From positions 165,981,034 to 166,045,033 of the forward strand of contig JALIGW010000002.1 of NCBI GenBank assembly GCA_023053685.1: DNA of 64,000 nucleotides. The letters are read 5' to 3'. Both the position numbers and the translations under genes were made by a program. This document shows, in pieces, positions 11,413 to 22,790 of the stretch (positions are counted from its first letter, which is position 1; every line of letters starts with the position of its first letter). This stretch comes from Diadophis punctatus similis (Eukaryota; Chordata; Lepidosauria; Squamata; Dipsadidae). The notes beneath the pieces are model-generated. The model worked only from the letters and a program-made list of their open reading frames with translations, had not been told where the DNA came from and ran no database searches.

Positions 11413-13901
11413 AATACAAAATTGGCAGGATTTCTATGGCCTGGCATTTGGCCAAAGGTCAAAGTGAATGTTAGAATGGCTGTTGCTGTGAACCTCTTTC
11501 CCTTCTCTTCCTTATAACAAGGTGTGGCATGCTATCCTTGGACAATGCTTTTGCCCTGCCCCCACTCCACCGCAAACTATGTTAAGTAGGGGTCAGGAGG
11601 CATACAATGCAGTGACATCACATCGGATTGTTTTTAATTTCCTCATTAAAAAATGAGGAAAATAGAGAGATGAGATGCAAAATCATGAGCCACTCCCAGC
11701 GTCTTTTAAAAAATAGTTTGGCCCTGTAATGCCAAACCAGTGCTTGCAAAACAACAACTCCGGCCAAGTTTTAATTACTATGCATAGCAAGTAGGTCAGG
11801 TTTGCATCTTATTTGGGTAAGAAATCATTTTCCTACATAACTGGTAAGGAAATAGTGGCTGTTCTGAATTAGGATTATGAAAAACTGTGGATGACAAGCA
11901 TATTTTAAACAAGGAAATTGCAAGTCATAGATTCCTAGAAATCAAATTTAGGTTTGCAAAATCATCTCTCTTCTGAGGGTATAAATGGGATTACATTTTA
12001 AATTCTACAGAAAAGGGCCCGAAACATGCATTTTGGGCAACCTTAAGTCTTGCTGAAGGCATGTTCAAAATCCCTCTCCTAACCTATTCTTAGGAAATAC
12101 AAGACAAGTCATTTGCTTGTGCCAATTGTTGATTTAATAAAAATTCAGGCTTTGAGTGTGTGGTTGGAGAGAATTTATCTTGTTTCTGAATCCCAAAGCG
12201 AGATTTCAATGAAATCACAAAATTATAACCAAGATCAAAATCAAACAACTTAAATCCCACAACTTTCAATCTTAATTCTTAAAAAGATCATTGTTAAAAT
12301 AAGTTACCTAGGAAATTCAACTAAACTTCCCACCCAAATTGTTGGTTATTTCTTAATTTTTCCTTTTTAAAAAATGCTTGGAACATGATTTTTACAGAGC
12401 CATTGTTTACTTGGAAGTGCCCTATGTGACACATGTGACACCTTTGTGACATGAAGTCACACCCAGACAAGTTTGAAAACAAGAAAGTGAAAGCTCTAAA
12501 TTTAAGGTTTGTATTTGGCACTTCTAGCTTGCCATGCGATTTTTCATGTTTAAATTTCAAATGCCTTGAAATGTGATATGTACAGTCTTGTCAAAATTAC
12601 GTTGTTCATGATGGAAAAACCATCCCATTTTCTCCACCTATTTTTGATGGATGAGAAATGAGTAAGATTCTCTGGATGCTCATTCTGACGAAGACAGGAA
12701 ACCTAAAAGCAGGATGACATCTAATTCTATTTGTACAAAAATAACCAAGAATGTTTTTAGTTTGATGTCTTCATCTAGAGTTGTAGGCATAGGAATTGAT
12801 ATTCTATTGATTTCTTTAGAGCTAATCAGCTTTTAATTGAGGACTTTAATCCGGTGTCTGTTTAATAATGAAAAAAGAACCTTTCTGGATCTGAGAAGAT
12901 TCACAAGCAGGACAGGAATACAAGTCTTCTCATTTTGCCTTATCCTAAAGGGAGTTGTTATGATGAATAGTCATTATCTTCCACAATTTCTTGTTAGGGC
13001 TGTCCACTGTCTTTCTTCCAGTACCCCATACTACCGTATATCTAGACTAAAATAATCTCAATGACCACACGATGGCAACAAAAGATTGGATTTGTCACCC
13101 ATTGCTGCTACCTAGTGGTATTCTGGATTTCTGCAGCCAAAGTAATATCAAAATTCTGCATTTGTCTTGAACTAATTTGGATTTGTAGCTTTTTCAACTA
13201 GGGCCAACTTGGTGCTTGATCATACAGTTCACCTTGGACTAATCAGCTTTTCATCCTAACATTGAGTGGAATGCCTTTCCCAATGTAAGTGCTTTTATTC
13301 AGTTGTCCTTTTCCCAATCTAATAGACTCCCCCACCCCCCAAAAACAAGTTTTTCAAATGCTCACCTGCTTTCTTCTACAAAAACAATTTGTTAAGAAAC
13401 TTTTGTGGAAAAGTACAGGCAGTATTTATTTATTTATTTGATTTGCTAATGCTGCCAAATTAAGAAAGAAGTATCAACATCCTTCAGGATATACACATTT
13501 TCCTCCCCATATTCATACTTACATACTAACCCTTTCCTCATTATCTGGTTTCTAATTTCTCTTAACAAGCCTTTTAACATATGTTGATTTACAAAATTTT
13601 CATGGAACCCTGTTTCTAATACACTGATCTGTAACCATCTAATTATTAATGCCAGTTGAGTGGTGGAAAGAAAAATGTGTTACCTAAATCCAGATGAAAT
13701 TACAAGTTTGATCATAGTCTATATAAGATAAAAAAATATTCAAGGAAACTGAGGGATATTATATTCTGCATTAAAAGCAAAAGCAAAACATTCAATATAA
13801 TTATTTTACATCAATAAGGCTAGAAATCATTTCCAAACTGACTTTTTCTTAAATGACAACTTTTTTCTGGGCTAAAACCCAATGGCCATATAGCCTGATT
13901 T
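11413..13901. other. Intergenic stretch without a supported gene
   Basis: I recognise no ORF or repeat family. AT-rich unique-looking sequence runs up to the copia insertion. Confidence 0.5.
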
Positions 13902-13906
13902 TGTTT

Positions 13907-14172
13907 TGTTGGAATATTCATGACTGGGAGAGCCATGTGATTGAGTCAGCCAATCGGGCTGAAGTGTTAATTGAGCATGTCCAGAAACTTAGCAAGAAGA
14001 AGGGCGTGGTTTACTCTGTCCACCATTAAAGCTTGCTGTGAAAACATCTCAACATGTGATCTGAAACAAAGTGTGGTATTGTTAATGTTTTATTCTACTT
14101 ATAAAGAAGTTATTTGAATCAGCAAAATGCAGTTATCTTTTGAAGCTTCTGATTTATTGCGTAACTCTGACA
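13907..14172 (+). repeat. 5' LTR of the copia element
   Basis: It begins TGTTGGAATATTC and ends GTAACTCTGACA. The U3 promoter would start transcription of the element. I cannot fix the R/U5 borders. Confidence 0.93.
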
Positions 14173-14186
14173 GGTTATGGGCCCAG
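14173..14186 (+). other. Copia primer binding site, half-tRNA-iMet type
   Basis: The 14 bases GGTTATGGGCCCAG directly follow the 5' LTR. They are complementary to the anticodon arm of initiator tRNA-Met (CTGGGCCCATAACC, from memory) rather than to a tRNA 3' CCA end. Drosophila copia is known to prime from a cleaved tRNA-iMet half in this way. Confidence 0.75.
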
Positions 14187-14289
14187 GAATCGCTCAAGAA
14201 GTAAAGTTAAAAACTGCATTGTAATTTAAAGCTGATAAGAAGCTGTCTGTGTTGTTAAAGGAACAGGCAGAGAAGAAAAATAAAGCAGG

Positions 14290-17200
14290 ATGGCTGCTGC
14301 TATGGAATTTAAAGACAGTCCAATACCTAAATTGGGGAAGAAAAATTATTTAATTTGGGCTGCAAAAATGGAATGTTTTTTGAAAGCAAAAGAATTATGG
14401 GACATAGTAGCAGACCCCCCGCAAGTGCTTGGAGCAGCAGATCAAAAGGCTCATGACAAAGCTATGGCTTATCTTCTTTTAAGTCTGGGGGATGATCAAT
14501 TCTTAAATGTAGCTGAATTAAAGTCTGCAAAAGAAATATGGCAGAAATTGAGAGCAGTTCATGTCAATGTTTCTGCGTGTAATGTGGTCCAACTTTCAAG
14601 AAAGCTTTTCAGAATGAGTTTGCAGACAGGAGATTCTATGGAAGATCATTTAATGAAAATGCAGTCTAATTTTCTAGAATTGGAGCAACGTGGAGTAAAG
14701 TTTCCAGAGTCCCAAAAAGTTTTATTAGTGTTAAATAGTTTGGATCAGAGCTGGGAGACTGTATCAGCTATTTTTGAAAGTAAGCCAGAAGCAGATTTGA
14801 ATTTGGAGGCTTTGAAATCGTGTTTATTGAATGAATATGAGAAAAGGCTTTTCAGCCATGCTGATGGAAAATTCCACAGGTGGGGGCCCAACAAGGAGTA
14901 CAGTGGAAACTTACAGCAAGTCTCCAGCAAAATTTTCCACAGGCTGCCTATCTCTAGCAACAGCCGAGGTGTCTGCAGACAAGAGGAAAGCAGAGGCAGG
15001 AGAGATCAAGTTACACAGCAACAATTCTTCAAGCAAGTTAAAAAAGCATGTTTCATTTGTGGAGAAACCAATCATCTGCAGAAAAGCTGTGCACAGAGAA
15101 GAAATATGCAAGACAAGAGGCATTATTTGCAAGGACAGATTGCAGTTGCAAAAGTTTGTTATAATAACAATAGAGACAAATGGTTGATAGACAGTGGGGC
15201 TAGTCAAACAATTGTTAATAATTCTAACTTATTTTCCAGATTTTTCCCAGGAAACCATGAAGAAGTGGCCTTAGCCAATGGTCAAAAGGCTAAAATCATT
15301 GGAAGAGGCGATGTGAAAATTCCATATTTGGAATCCAGGTTTACTGATGTGTTATGTGTATCTGAAATGGAGCATAATTTGTTAAGTGTGTCTAGTTTAG
15401 ACAAGCAAGGTTATGAAACCACATTTGTTAATGGGAAGTGTATCATCCAAAGAAATGGGAATGTTTGTGCACAGGGCATAAAAGAGGATAATCTTTATGT
15501 ATTGCAGGGACAAAAGGTCCCACATTGTTCCCAGATATTTAAAAATGTAGCAGAACACAATTCGTGTGTTCATCTTCTGCACAGACGACTTGGTCATGCT
15601 AATTTTAAGGTTGTTCAACAAATGAAAGAATTTGCAGAAGGATTAGATTTGAAGGGATGTAAGGCATATTTGGATTGTGCAGTATGCAAAGCATCGAAAT
15701 CTAAAGCATTCCCAGTGAGCAAGTTTAGCACAAGACAAACCACAAGAGCTCTAGAACTGGTTCATGCTGATTTAATTGGGCCTATGCAAGCCAGTTTGGG
15801 AGGAGCAAAGTATGCGCTGGTCATTGTGGATGACTACAGCAGGTTTGGGTTTTGCTACTTACTTAAGAGTAAAACAGAGGTGCTACAGCAATTTAAGCAA
15901 TGGTTAAGTTTTGTAGAGAGAAGGTATAAACAACAGGTATGTCAGTTGCAAACTGACAGAGGTTCTGAATTTATGTCAACAAATTTTCAACAATGGTTGA
16001 GACAATTGGGAATAAGACACAGGCGCACAAATCCTTACACACCGGGAGAGAACGGAGTGGCTGAAAGGAGGAATGGTGTTTTGCAAACAATGAAAGACTC
16101 ATTACTGGAGGATTCTGGTATGAGCAGGTCATATTGGGGTGAAGCCATACTGACTGCCAATTATTTAGTAAATAGGTTGTGGAGTTCATCCATCAATAAT
16201 ACTCCATATGCAATGCTATATGGGAGAAAGCCTTCTCTAGCACATTTAAAAATATTTGGAAGTACTGCTTGGGTACATATTCCAAAGGCAATCAGAAGAA
16301 AGGGACAACAAAAGGCTAGAAAGCTCAGATTTGTGGGCTATGAGCCAGGCTCAAAAGGGTATCGCTTTAGTGATGGAAGTAAAAGGATAGTGATTTCAAG
16401 GTCTGCTAATTTTGCAGAACAAAATTGGAACAGAATTGATGCAAATTCTGAAAATGTCTCACTTAGTGACGGTGATCCACTTAGCGATGGTGATCCACTT
16501 AGTGACAATAACTCATTTAATGATGGAGAATCATTTACTGAAGGTGTCTATGTTCAGGGAGGAGAGTCTGAACAAGATATGAAGCCAGAAAAGCTTGAAA
16601 CACAAGAACAGGCAATGCCACGTAGGTCAGAGCGTAGGAACAGAGGGGTTCCGCCAGACAGGTATTCTGCCAGTAAAGTTAAAGTGTGTAATGTGTGGTA
16701 TGAGCCAAGAAACTATAAGGAAGTATTGGCATTACCAAAAGTTGAACAAGAAAAGTGGAAGGAAGCCATGGATAAAGAGATGAAATCCATGGGCGATCAT
16801 GAAGTGTTCACATCTATGACTTTGCCACAGGGTACGAAAGCTGTAGGATGTAAGTGGGTATATAAGAAAAAGGTATTACCCAATAATGAAGTACAGTATA
16901 AGGCAAGGTTGGTGGCACAAGGTTTTTCTCAATTAAAGAATGTGCACTATGATGAGGTGTTCGCGCCAACTGTAAAAGGTGAGAGCATAAGACTAGCACT
17001 GGCATTAGCATCAGCATACAGGCATAGAATTTGGCATTTTGATATAACCACTGCATTTCTCAATGCTGAATTAGAGGAAGAAATTTATATGGTTCAAGCG
17101 CCAGGGTATGAAAATAAAAAACCTAACATGGTGTATAAATTGAACAAGGCCATTTATGGGCTGAAGCAGTCAGCCAGAAATTGGAATATCTGTTTAGATA

Positions 17201-18276
17201 CTGCATTGAAAGGTCTTGGGTTCAAGAGTTGCAAAGCTGATGGTTGCATATACACTGGAAAGTTACAAGGTGGGAATTGTCTACTATTAGCATTTGTGGA
17301 TGATCTTTGTTTCATTGCAAAGGATGCATCACAAGTTAAAGAATTTGCTAATAAGCTAGAAAAGAAATTTGAATTAAAGAATTTGGGAGAAATAAAGAAT
17401 TATCTCGGTGTAGAGATACAAAAAACTGAAAAGGGTTATATTCTCAGTCAAAGGAGAAAAATTGAACAATTATTAGAGAAGTATAACATGAAAGATTGTA
17501 ATATTGCTCCTACACCTATGAGCACAGATTTTTACAATAGTTTGGGTGAGGACAAAAGTGAAGCCTGTGATCAGGAGATATATCACTCTGCAATAGGGAG
17601 TCTGTTATATCTGTCACAGTGGTCCAGACCAGACATAGCTTGTGCAGTGAGCATCTTAAGTCGCGTTACTGCTACACCTACAAAGTTGCATTGGATGGGT
17701 GTGAAAAGAATTCTCAGGTATTTGAAGGGAACTGTGAATTTGGGTCTTCAAATACAGGTCACTGAAGAATTAAAATTGAAATGTTATGTTGATAGTGATT
17801 ATGCAAATGATGTAAAAACCAGAAAGTCTAATTCTGGAATTGTAATAATGTTTGGAGGGGCTTTAATTGGTTGGAAGTCCAGAAAACAAACAACGGTTGC
17901 TATTTCAACTGCAGAAGCAGAGTTTATTGCATTGTCTGAGTTATGTTCTGAAGTAGTTTGGTATGTACAGTTGTTACAAGATTTAAATGTAAATGTAAAT
18001 GAAGCTGTTACTATTTATGAAGATAATGCTGCTTGTATAAAAATGGCAACAGGTGACAGAGTGAAGAACAGAAGTAAACATGTGGACATTAAGTATTGTA
18101 ATGTCAGGGAAGCTGTAAAAGAAAAATTGATACGCTTACATCATTGTTCTTCAGAGGATAATTTAGCAGACATGATGACCAAACCATTGGGTGGTGTCCA
18201 TTATAGGAAATGTTTAAATCCAATAGGTCTGATGTCTCTCCCAGTAATGAAGGGAGGAGTGTTGGAATATTCATGA
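14290..18276 (+). CDS. Copia gag-pol polyprotein
   Basis: A single 1328-codon ORF encodes the whole copia polyprotein. In order: a gag/UBN2-type region (about residues 5-200); a CCHC zinc knuckle (C254 to C267, CFICGETNHLQKSC); an aspartic protease with DSGAS at D301; a GAG-pre-integrase domain with HRRLGHANF; an integrase core with D494, D556 and E592 (the last pair 35 residues apart); a short acidic repeat linker around 718-740; an RT with FVDD at 1002-1005; and an RNase H with D1168, E1211 and a later EDNAAC. There is no internal stop or frameshift, so gag and pol form one frame. The ATG lies 118 bp after the 5' LTR. The last six codons run into the 3' LTR. Expected products are virus-like particle protein and cDNA/integration enzymes. 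Confidence 0.96.
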   Translation: MAAAMEFKDSPIPKLGKKNYLIWAAKMECFLKAKELWDIVADPPQVLGAADQKAHDKAMAYLLLSLGDDQFLNVAELKSAKEIWQKLRAVHVNVSACNVVQLSRKLFRMSLQTGDSMEDHLMKMQSNFLELEQRGVKFPESQKVLLVLNSLDQSWETVSAIFESKPEADLNLEALKSCLLNEYEKRLFSHADGKFHRWGPNKEYSGNLQQVSSKIFHRLPISSNSRGVCRQEESRGRRDQVTQQQFFKQVKKACFICGETNHLQKSCAQRRNMQDKRHYLQGQIAVAKVCYNNNRDKWLIDSGASQTIVNNSNLFSRFFPGNHEEVALANGQKAKIIGRGDVKIPYLESRFTDVLCVSEMEHNLLSVSSLDKQGYETTFVNGKCIIQRNGNVCAQGIKEDNLYVLQGQKVPHCSQIFKNVAEHNSCVHLLHRRLGHANFKVVQQMKEFAEGLDLKGCKAYLDCAVCKASKSKAFPVSKFSTRQTTRALELVHADLIGPMQASLGGAKYALVIVDDYSRFGFCYLLKSKTEVLQQFKQWLSFVERRYKQQVCQLQTDRGSEFMSTNFQQWLRQLGIRHRRTNPYTPGENGVAERRNGVLQTMKDSLLEDSGMSRSYWGEAILTANYLVNRLWSSSINNTPYAMLYGRKPSLAHLKIFGSTAWVHIPKAIRRKGQQKARKLRFVGYEPGSKGYRFSDGSKRIVISRSANFAEQNWNRIDANSENVSLSDGDPLSDGDPLSDNNSFNDGESFTEGVYVQGGESEQDMKPEKLETQEQAMPRRSERRNRGVPPDRYSASKVKVCNVWYEPRNYKEVLALPKVEQEKWKEAMDKEMKSMGDHEVFTSMTLPQGTKAVGCKWVYKKKVLPNNEVQYKARLVAQGFSQLKNVHYDEVFAPTVKGESIRLALALASAYRHRIWHFDITTAFLNAELEEEIYMVQAPGYENKKPNMVYKLNKAIYGLKQSARNWNICLDTALKGLGFKSCKADGCIYTGKLQGGNCLLLAFVDDLCFIAKDASQVKEFANKLEKKFELKNLGEIKNYLGVEIQKTEKGYILSQRRKIEQLLEKYNMKDCNIAPTPMSTDFYNSLGEDKSEACDQEIYHSAIGSLLYLSQWSRPDIACAVSILSRVTATPTKLHWMGVKRILRYLKGTVNLGLQIQVTEELKLKCYVDSDYANDVKTRKSNSGIVIMFGGALIGWKSRKQTTVAISTAEAEFIALSELCSEVVWYVQLLQDLNVNVNEAVTIYEDNAACIKMATGDRVKNRSKHVDIKYCNVREAVKEKLIRLHHCSSEDNLADMMTKPLGGVHYRKCLNPIGLMSLPVMKGGVLEYS

Positions 18277-18525
18277 CTGGGAGAGCCATGTGATTGAGTC
18301 AGCCAATCGGGCTGAAGTGTTAATTGAGCATGTCCAGAAACTTAGCAAGAAGAAGGGCGTGGTTTACTCTGTCCACCATTAAAGCTTGCTGTGAAAACAT
18401 CTCAACATGTGATCTGAAACAAAGTGTGGTATTGTTAATGTTTTATTCTACTTATAAAGAAGTTATTTGAATCAGCAAAATGCAGTTATCTTTTGAAGCT
18501 TCTGATTTATTGCGTAACTCTGACA
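18260..18525 (+). repeat. 3' LTR of the copia element
   Basis: 266 bp, identical by eye to the 5' LTR. The polyprotein stop codon (18274-18276) lies inside it. Confidence 0.93.
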
Positions 18526-18530
18526 TGTTT

Positions 18531-21500
18531 CTTTACTTGAAAGTATCCTATTTCAGTTTAGTGAAGGTGTTGAAATTATCCTTTCAAGCTCAACTTCTTC
18601 GGATTTTCTGAGCAGCTTTGGAGTTCTCCAAGGAATGGGAAATTACGTCTGAGATGTATTTTTGCTGCAGCACTTACATAAATTCTGAAAGGGTGCGGAA
18701 CATTTTGAAATCAAAAGTTTCAATTGTTCCAAACTCGAACTTATGTTGTTTTGAAATTGGAAGAAAACAGTTTTATTTGGATTTTGGTATAAATTCAATT
18801 GTTTCAAATGGTGGCAATTTTATGCTCCAGTCATAGAATGCAGCGGGAAGGAAGCTTCAAGTAGTCGAATTTCTAGAAATGTTTCAAAAACCTCCTTGGA
18901 AGGTTGGGGAAAAAAAAACGCTTGAGAGTGGTCTTGAGTTTTGTTTTGAAAGACCAGAACTTTCTTAATCAGTTTAAATAAAACAGGTTTTGTTTCATTC
19001 TTTCTAATTTTAACATAGGGATCCAACATTTTTGGTTTGGTCAAACCAGACCTCAATTTATTGCTTTTGAGCAGGCTCACTAAACAACCTTATTTTTAGC
19101 GGTCTCAGATCTGACTCTGCTCTTCCACAAAAACCTGTGTTTAAAAACTCAGTGGAATATGATGTATCTTATACTACTTTTTATAACATTTTGTAGAAAA
19201 GATGAGCGATAGATTTTGATGTGTTCCCACCATGGGAACTCATTCTTACAACCAGAATTATGGGGAGATGTCACAATGAAGAAACATTTTTTTAGAATTG
19301 GGGTAGGATTTCTTTCTCATAGAACTAAGCAAGAACCCTTGCTTAATTATGCCAAAGCAACCCTGAGCAAGCTTTCCTAGAAGTAAGTTAAGTTCTGAAT
19401 GCTCTGGGCCTTTACCTAAACAAAACTACCGTACATACTCCAAATGATATGCTTTGTTCTGAATTATGTCTATAATTAAAAATAAGTTTTTTGTTAGGAT
19501 GTGACTAAGTGCCTTAGTGGACAGCTGACTTTTTTATTTTAAAAATTTCAAGCAAGTAGCTTTACATGTTTTGATAAACCTATTAGGTTAAATGCACTTG
19601 TATCTGTTAGAAATGAATGATGATAATAAATAAATGATTGATGCTGTCAATAACTTTATGGGGTGTATAAAATTATATTTTCCTTGATCTAAACAATAAC
19701 AAAAATGTATACTTGTGGCATGAATATATACAACACAGGTCCTGACATATATTTAAATTACCTTAGCCAGCAGTGCTCTTTTTTTTTAAATGGAGAAAAT
19801 GTAATAAATAAAAATGTTAAATATTTACATTAAAAGAATATGTGGAATCAGTAGATGAACACATATATCCAATTTTAGCCTTGTGTGATTTCTTTACCCC
19901 TCCCCCCAAATTCTTAACGTTATTTGTGAAACAAATATTAACATCCCTAGATCACTGATAAATTATATGCACACTGAGATGATCTGCTGACATTCAATGG
20001 TACATACATGATTTGATTCCCACAGATAGACTTCTCATAGACTGAAATTTAGAAATTGGGAATCATACGAATAGATCTTTGGGCTTTTTAACCTCTGCGT
20101 GATGATTTATTTTGAAGTGGTCACAATTCTTCCTCTATCAGTTCATTTTCAAAAAGGGTACTTATATCATTTCTCATACATTTCATTGTTTCAAGGGCTG
20201 ATTTAGGACTGTGACCATCATAATCACAAAAAGCTGTTTCCCTCCCCCAAAATGCAAATGTTTCCTAGCTGCAGATACAATGCAATGTCCTTCCCCCCCC
20301 CCCAACTGCGTTCATCAAAGAGGAATGAGTATCATTTAAGATTCCTGAACCTGATATCTTCATACTTCCATCCATAGCTTCATAGTGGAACCTGAAGTCC
20401 ATGCTAGGTTATGGAACAGTAATTTATATTAAGCTGCTGCACTTCTGCAATTTATGAGTTATCCAGTCAGTACAACATCAGGACTACCTTTGCATATTCT
20501 ATGCATATAAACAGCTACAACTGTCCCAAAGATGTGCTAACTAGGAAAATCTTAGATATGAAACTCTTTGTGAATAAGTAACTTAAGGTCTAGTCTTTCC
20601 TTCTAAGACACCTGAATAGCTAACATTGCCTTCTCCAAGCTGGGATCATTCAAATGAGTTGGCTTAGAAATAGCACAATCCCCATCCAGCAATATGGAAC
20701 TTGAAGCTCAACACATCCAAGGTTTTACCAGTTGGGTATAATACACGCAAAATATTTTAGACAGTCCTGTTTTCCAGAAAGGTTTAACACTATTTTAAAA
20801 GGTTTAGGAACACCTTCTCCCAGTAAAGTGTTGACTGAAGTTTCAATGTGTAAATATCTTGAGTAATCTTATATGTTCAAATAATAATAAACAGACATGG
20901 TTAAAAGCAAAATGAAATATAACACACTAAATTGGGACCATGGAAGTTGCAATCCAAACTTATTCAGTGAAATAAGTTCCACTAATTTGACAAAGTTAGC
21001 TATATTTCCAAGAAAATGCGATGAGGATGGAGATATGGAGAAGTGTGCAATTCACATATTTAACCAGATTAAATCATTGTAGTGCTTGGTTTGTCCTCAT
21101 TCACTGACACTTCTCTTTAACAGCTACTACATAACGGTGGCCGTTAAAGCATAAAAATACTGCAACCCTGTAACCTTTGTGATATTGATTTCTGATACAG
21201 CGTATAAAGAGGTTTTCCATCAAGCCTGAAAAAATATGTGAAAAATATGAAACCCATTTAAATCAGGAGTGGAGTGGGGCGTTTTAGATTTATAGTATTA
21301 AAAGAAGAGTTTTGTGTAATACTGAACTAGCAGAGAAGGCCCATTCGCCTTATCTGGAAGCTGGTTCTGTAATTAACCAATTTTCAAAGGAATAAACTGC
21401 CAAAACCAGCACAAGGAAATACTTAAGGCAGATAGTGTCACTTAATAAGGAGCAGAATGTAGGCTCAGAGGATAACTAAGTTTGCAATTGGAAGGTCCCC

Positions 21501-21973
21501 TTTACCATACTCATTAGTCTTCTTACAAATGCCATGGTAGCCCGTGTTAGTTACACCCTTATAATTTCTGTTAAGAGACTGAATTATTTTATACTTAAAG
21601 TCATGTTGAATTTAATCTAGTCTAAGCCATTAGCGGAGAAATCATAATTTGTATTAATCTATCCCTGATTTAAAAATAATATCGCCAACCCAGACCTGCA
21701 TCTCTTTATGTTTTTCAAGAAATGAAAGAGTTTAAATGAAGACATTTTGTTGCATCTACACATTAAATTTGTTGGATACAATCAGTGACTCATAGTCATT
21801 GTTTTTCCTCTGTAGCTTATAATACATATGCTGTTGCTGCCCCAGAACCCGCAATGCCCTATGCTTGACGTAGCCCCTTTATCTTGTAAATATTTTTGGA
21901 ATGCCCCTAGATAAAATGAACTCAACGGAGGAAGTTTTTGGTGAAGGGGGAAAGGTGGGGTTGTCTACTCCTT
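18531..21973 (-). other. Region downstream of STC2, probable 3' UTR
   Basis: This follows the STC2 stop codon in the sense of transcription and is free of recognised transposons, unlike most of the window. Candidate AATAAA signals on the minus strand (TTTATT on plus) lie at 20106-20111 and 19533-19538. The STC2 3' UTR is long in mammals, so a UTR of about 2 kb is plausible. The actual poly(A) site cannot be chosen from sequence alone. A fragment of a mariner-like terminal motif may lie near 19428. Confidence 0.4.
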
Positions 21974-22367
21974 TCACCTTCGGATATCAGATAAGTCAGA
22001 AGGTTCATCTCTCTGATCAAAGTTCTCATGAGTTGCTTTGGAATTATGACTCCCGGATTTAGTGCGAGAGTGAGCATTCATAGGCAGCCTGCTACCTCTT
22101 TCCCCTCTAGGATTTTGAGAATTCTCTCTGGTACCAGACTGAGGATGAATTACAAGGTTTCCTTGGCCAGTGGATATTCTTGAGACTTCATTTGGCTTTT
22201 TCTCAGATTCCAGGGTAGACTCTCCATGTGGAACCACAGTACAGAGGCTCAGGATGGAGCACAGACTCCCCCAATTCTGCTCACACTGGGCCTGGACACT
22301 CTGGGTGATGGCCTCTTTGACTTCTTCTCCACAAGTGAGCAGTATATTCACCAGATCAACATACGGT
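21974..22367 (-). CDS. STC2: STC2 coding exon 4 (terminal)
   Basis: It opens after TTTTTTCTCAG with the last base of Glu169, then PYVDLVNILLTCGEEVKEAI. Cysteines C181, C197, C205 and C211 follow the family pattern, including WGSLCSILSLC. After C211 the sequence becomes a hydrophilic, low-conservation tail (residues 212-299) ending in the conserved SDIRR before a TGA at 21974-21976. The tail is rich in Ser, Asn, Arg and Glu. Compared with my memory of the human tail it has fewer clustered histidines. It lies 3.4 kb from the copia element. Confidence 0.96.
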
Positions 22368-22460
22368 CTGAGAAAAAATGAATATATATATAAAGTTATG
22401 GAAGAGTAGCAGATGCACTCAAATTTACTGCAAATCAGTAGCTATATTATTTTATCCATC

Positions 22461-22606
22461 CAGGGGTGGCCAAACTATGGTTCTTTGAGGACCTGTGGAC
22501 TTCAACTCCCAGAATTCCTGAGCTAGCCATGCATGCATGGCTGGCTCAGGAATTCTGGGAGTTGAAGTCCACAGGTCCTCAAAGAACCATAGTTTGGTCA
22601 CCCCTG
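22461..22606. mobile_element. 146-bp near-perfect palindromic MITE (hAT-like ends)
   Basis: The whole unit is one inverted repeat, starting CAGGGGTGGCCAAACTATGG and returning as its near-exact reverse complement. It is centred on GCCATGCATGCATGGC at about 22526-22541. Only a few mismatches separate the arms. CAGGGGTGG...CACCCCTG ends are hAT-like, but I see no matching 8-bp duplication. Confidence 0.75.
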
Positions 22607-22790
22607 GATTAGACCAATATATCATATTTTCATTAGAAGTTGAATATTTCTGACTCTGACACACACATGCTCCAATTTTATCTACATTCTCCAATTTTCT
22701 CCCATAGCAACAAGATTCTGATCCCCCCATGCAGTTTGATTTGCTATTTCTAAACCATTTCTGGGAAATCACTATCTCAATAGAATGTAT

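Larger units (their letters stand above)
13907..18525 (+). mobile_element. Young intact Ty1/copia LTR retrotransposon
   Basis: This complete element is 4619 bp with the exact 5-bp duplication TGTTT at 13902-13906 and 18526-18530. The LTRs (13907-14172 and 18260-18525) are each 266 bp, and I see no difference between them by eye, which means a very recent insertion. It has a primer site at 14173, a single uninterrupted gag-pol ORF (14290-18276) and a purine-rich tract GAAGGGAGGAG directly before the 3' LTR. The domain order protease-integrase-RT-RNase H is diagnostic of Ty1/copia (Pseudoviridae-type) rather than gypsy. It lies about 3.4 kb downstream of the STC2 stop codon. All parts needed for autonomous movement appear present. 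Confidence 0.96.

Noticed and set aside
22170..22409. A plus-strand ORF overlapping STC2 exon 4
   Set aside because: It is antisense to a conserved exon, with no family match.
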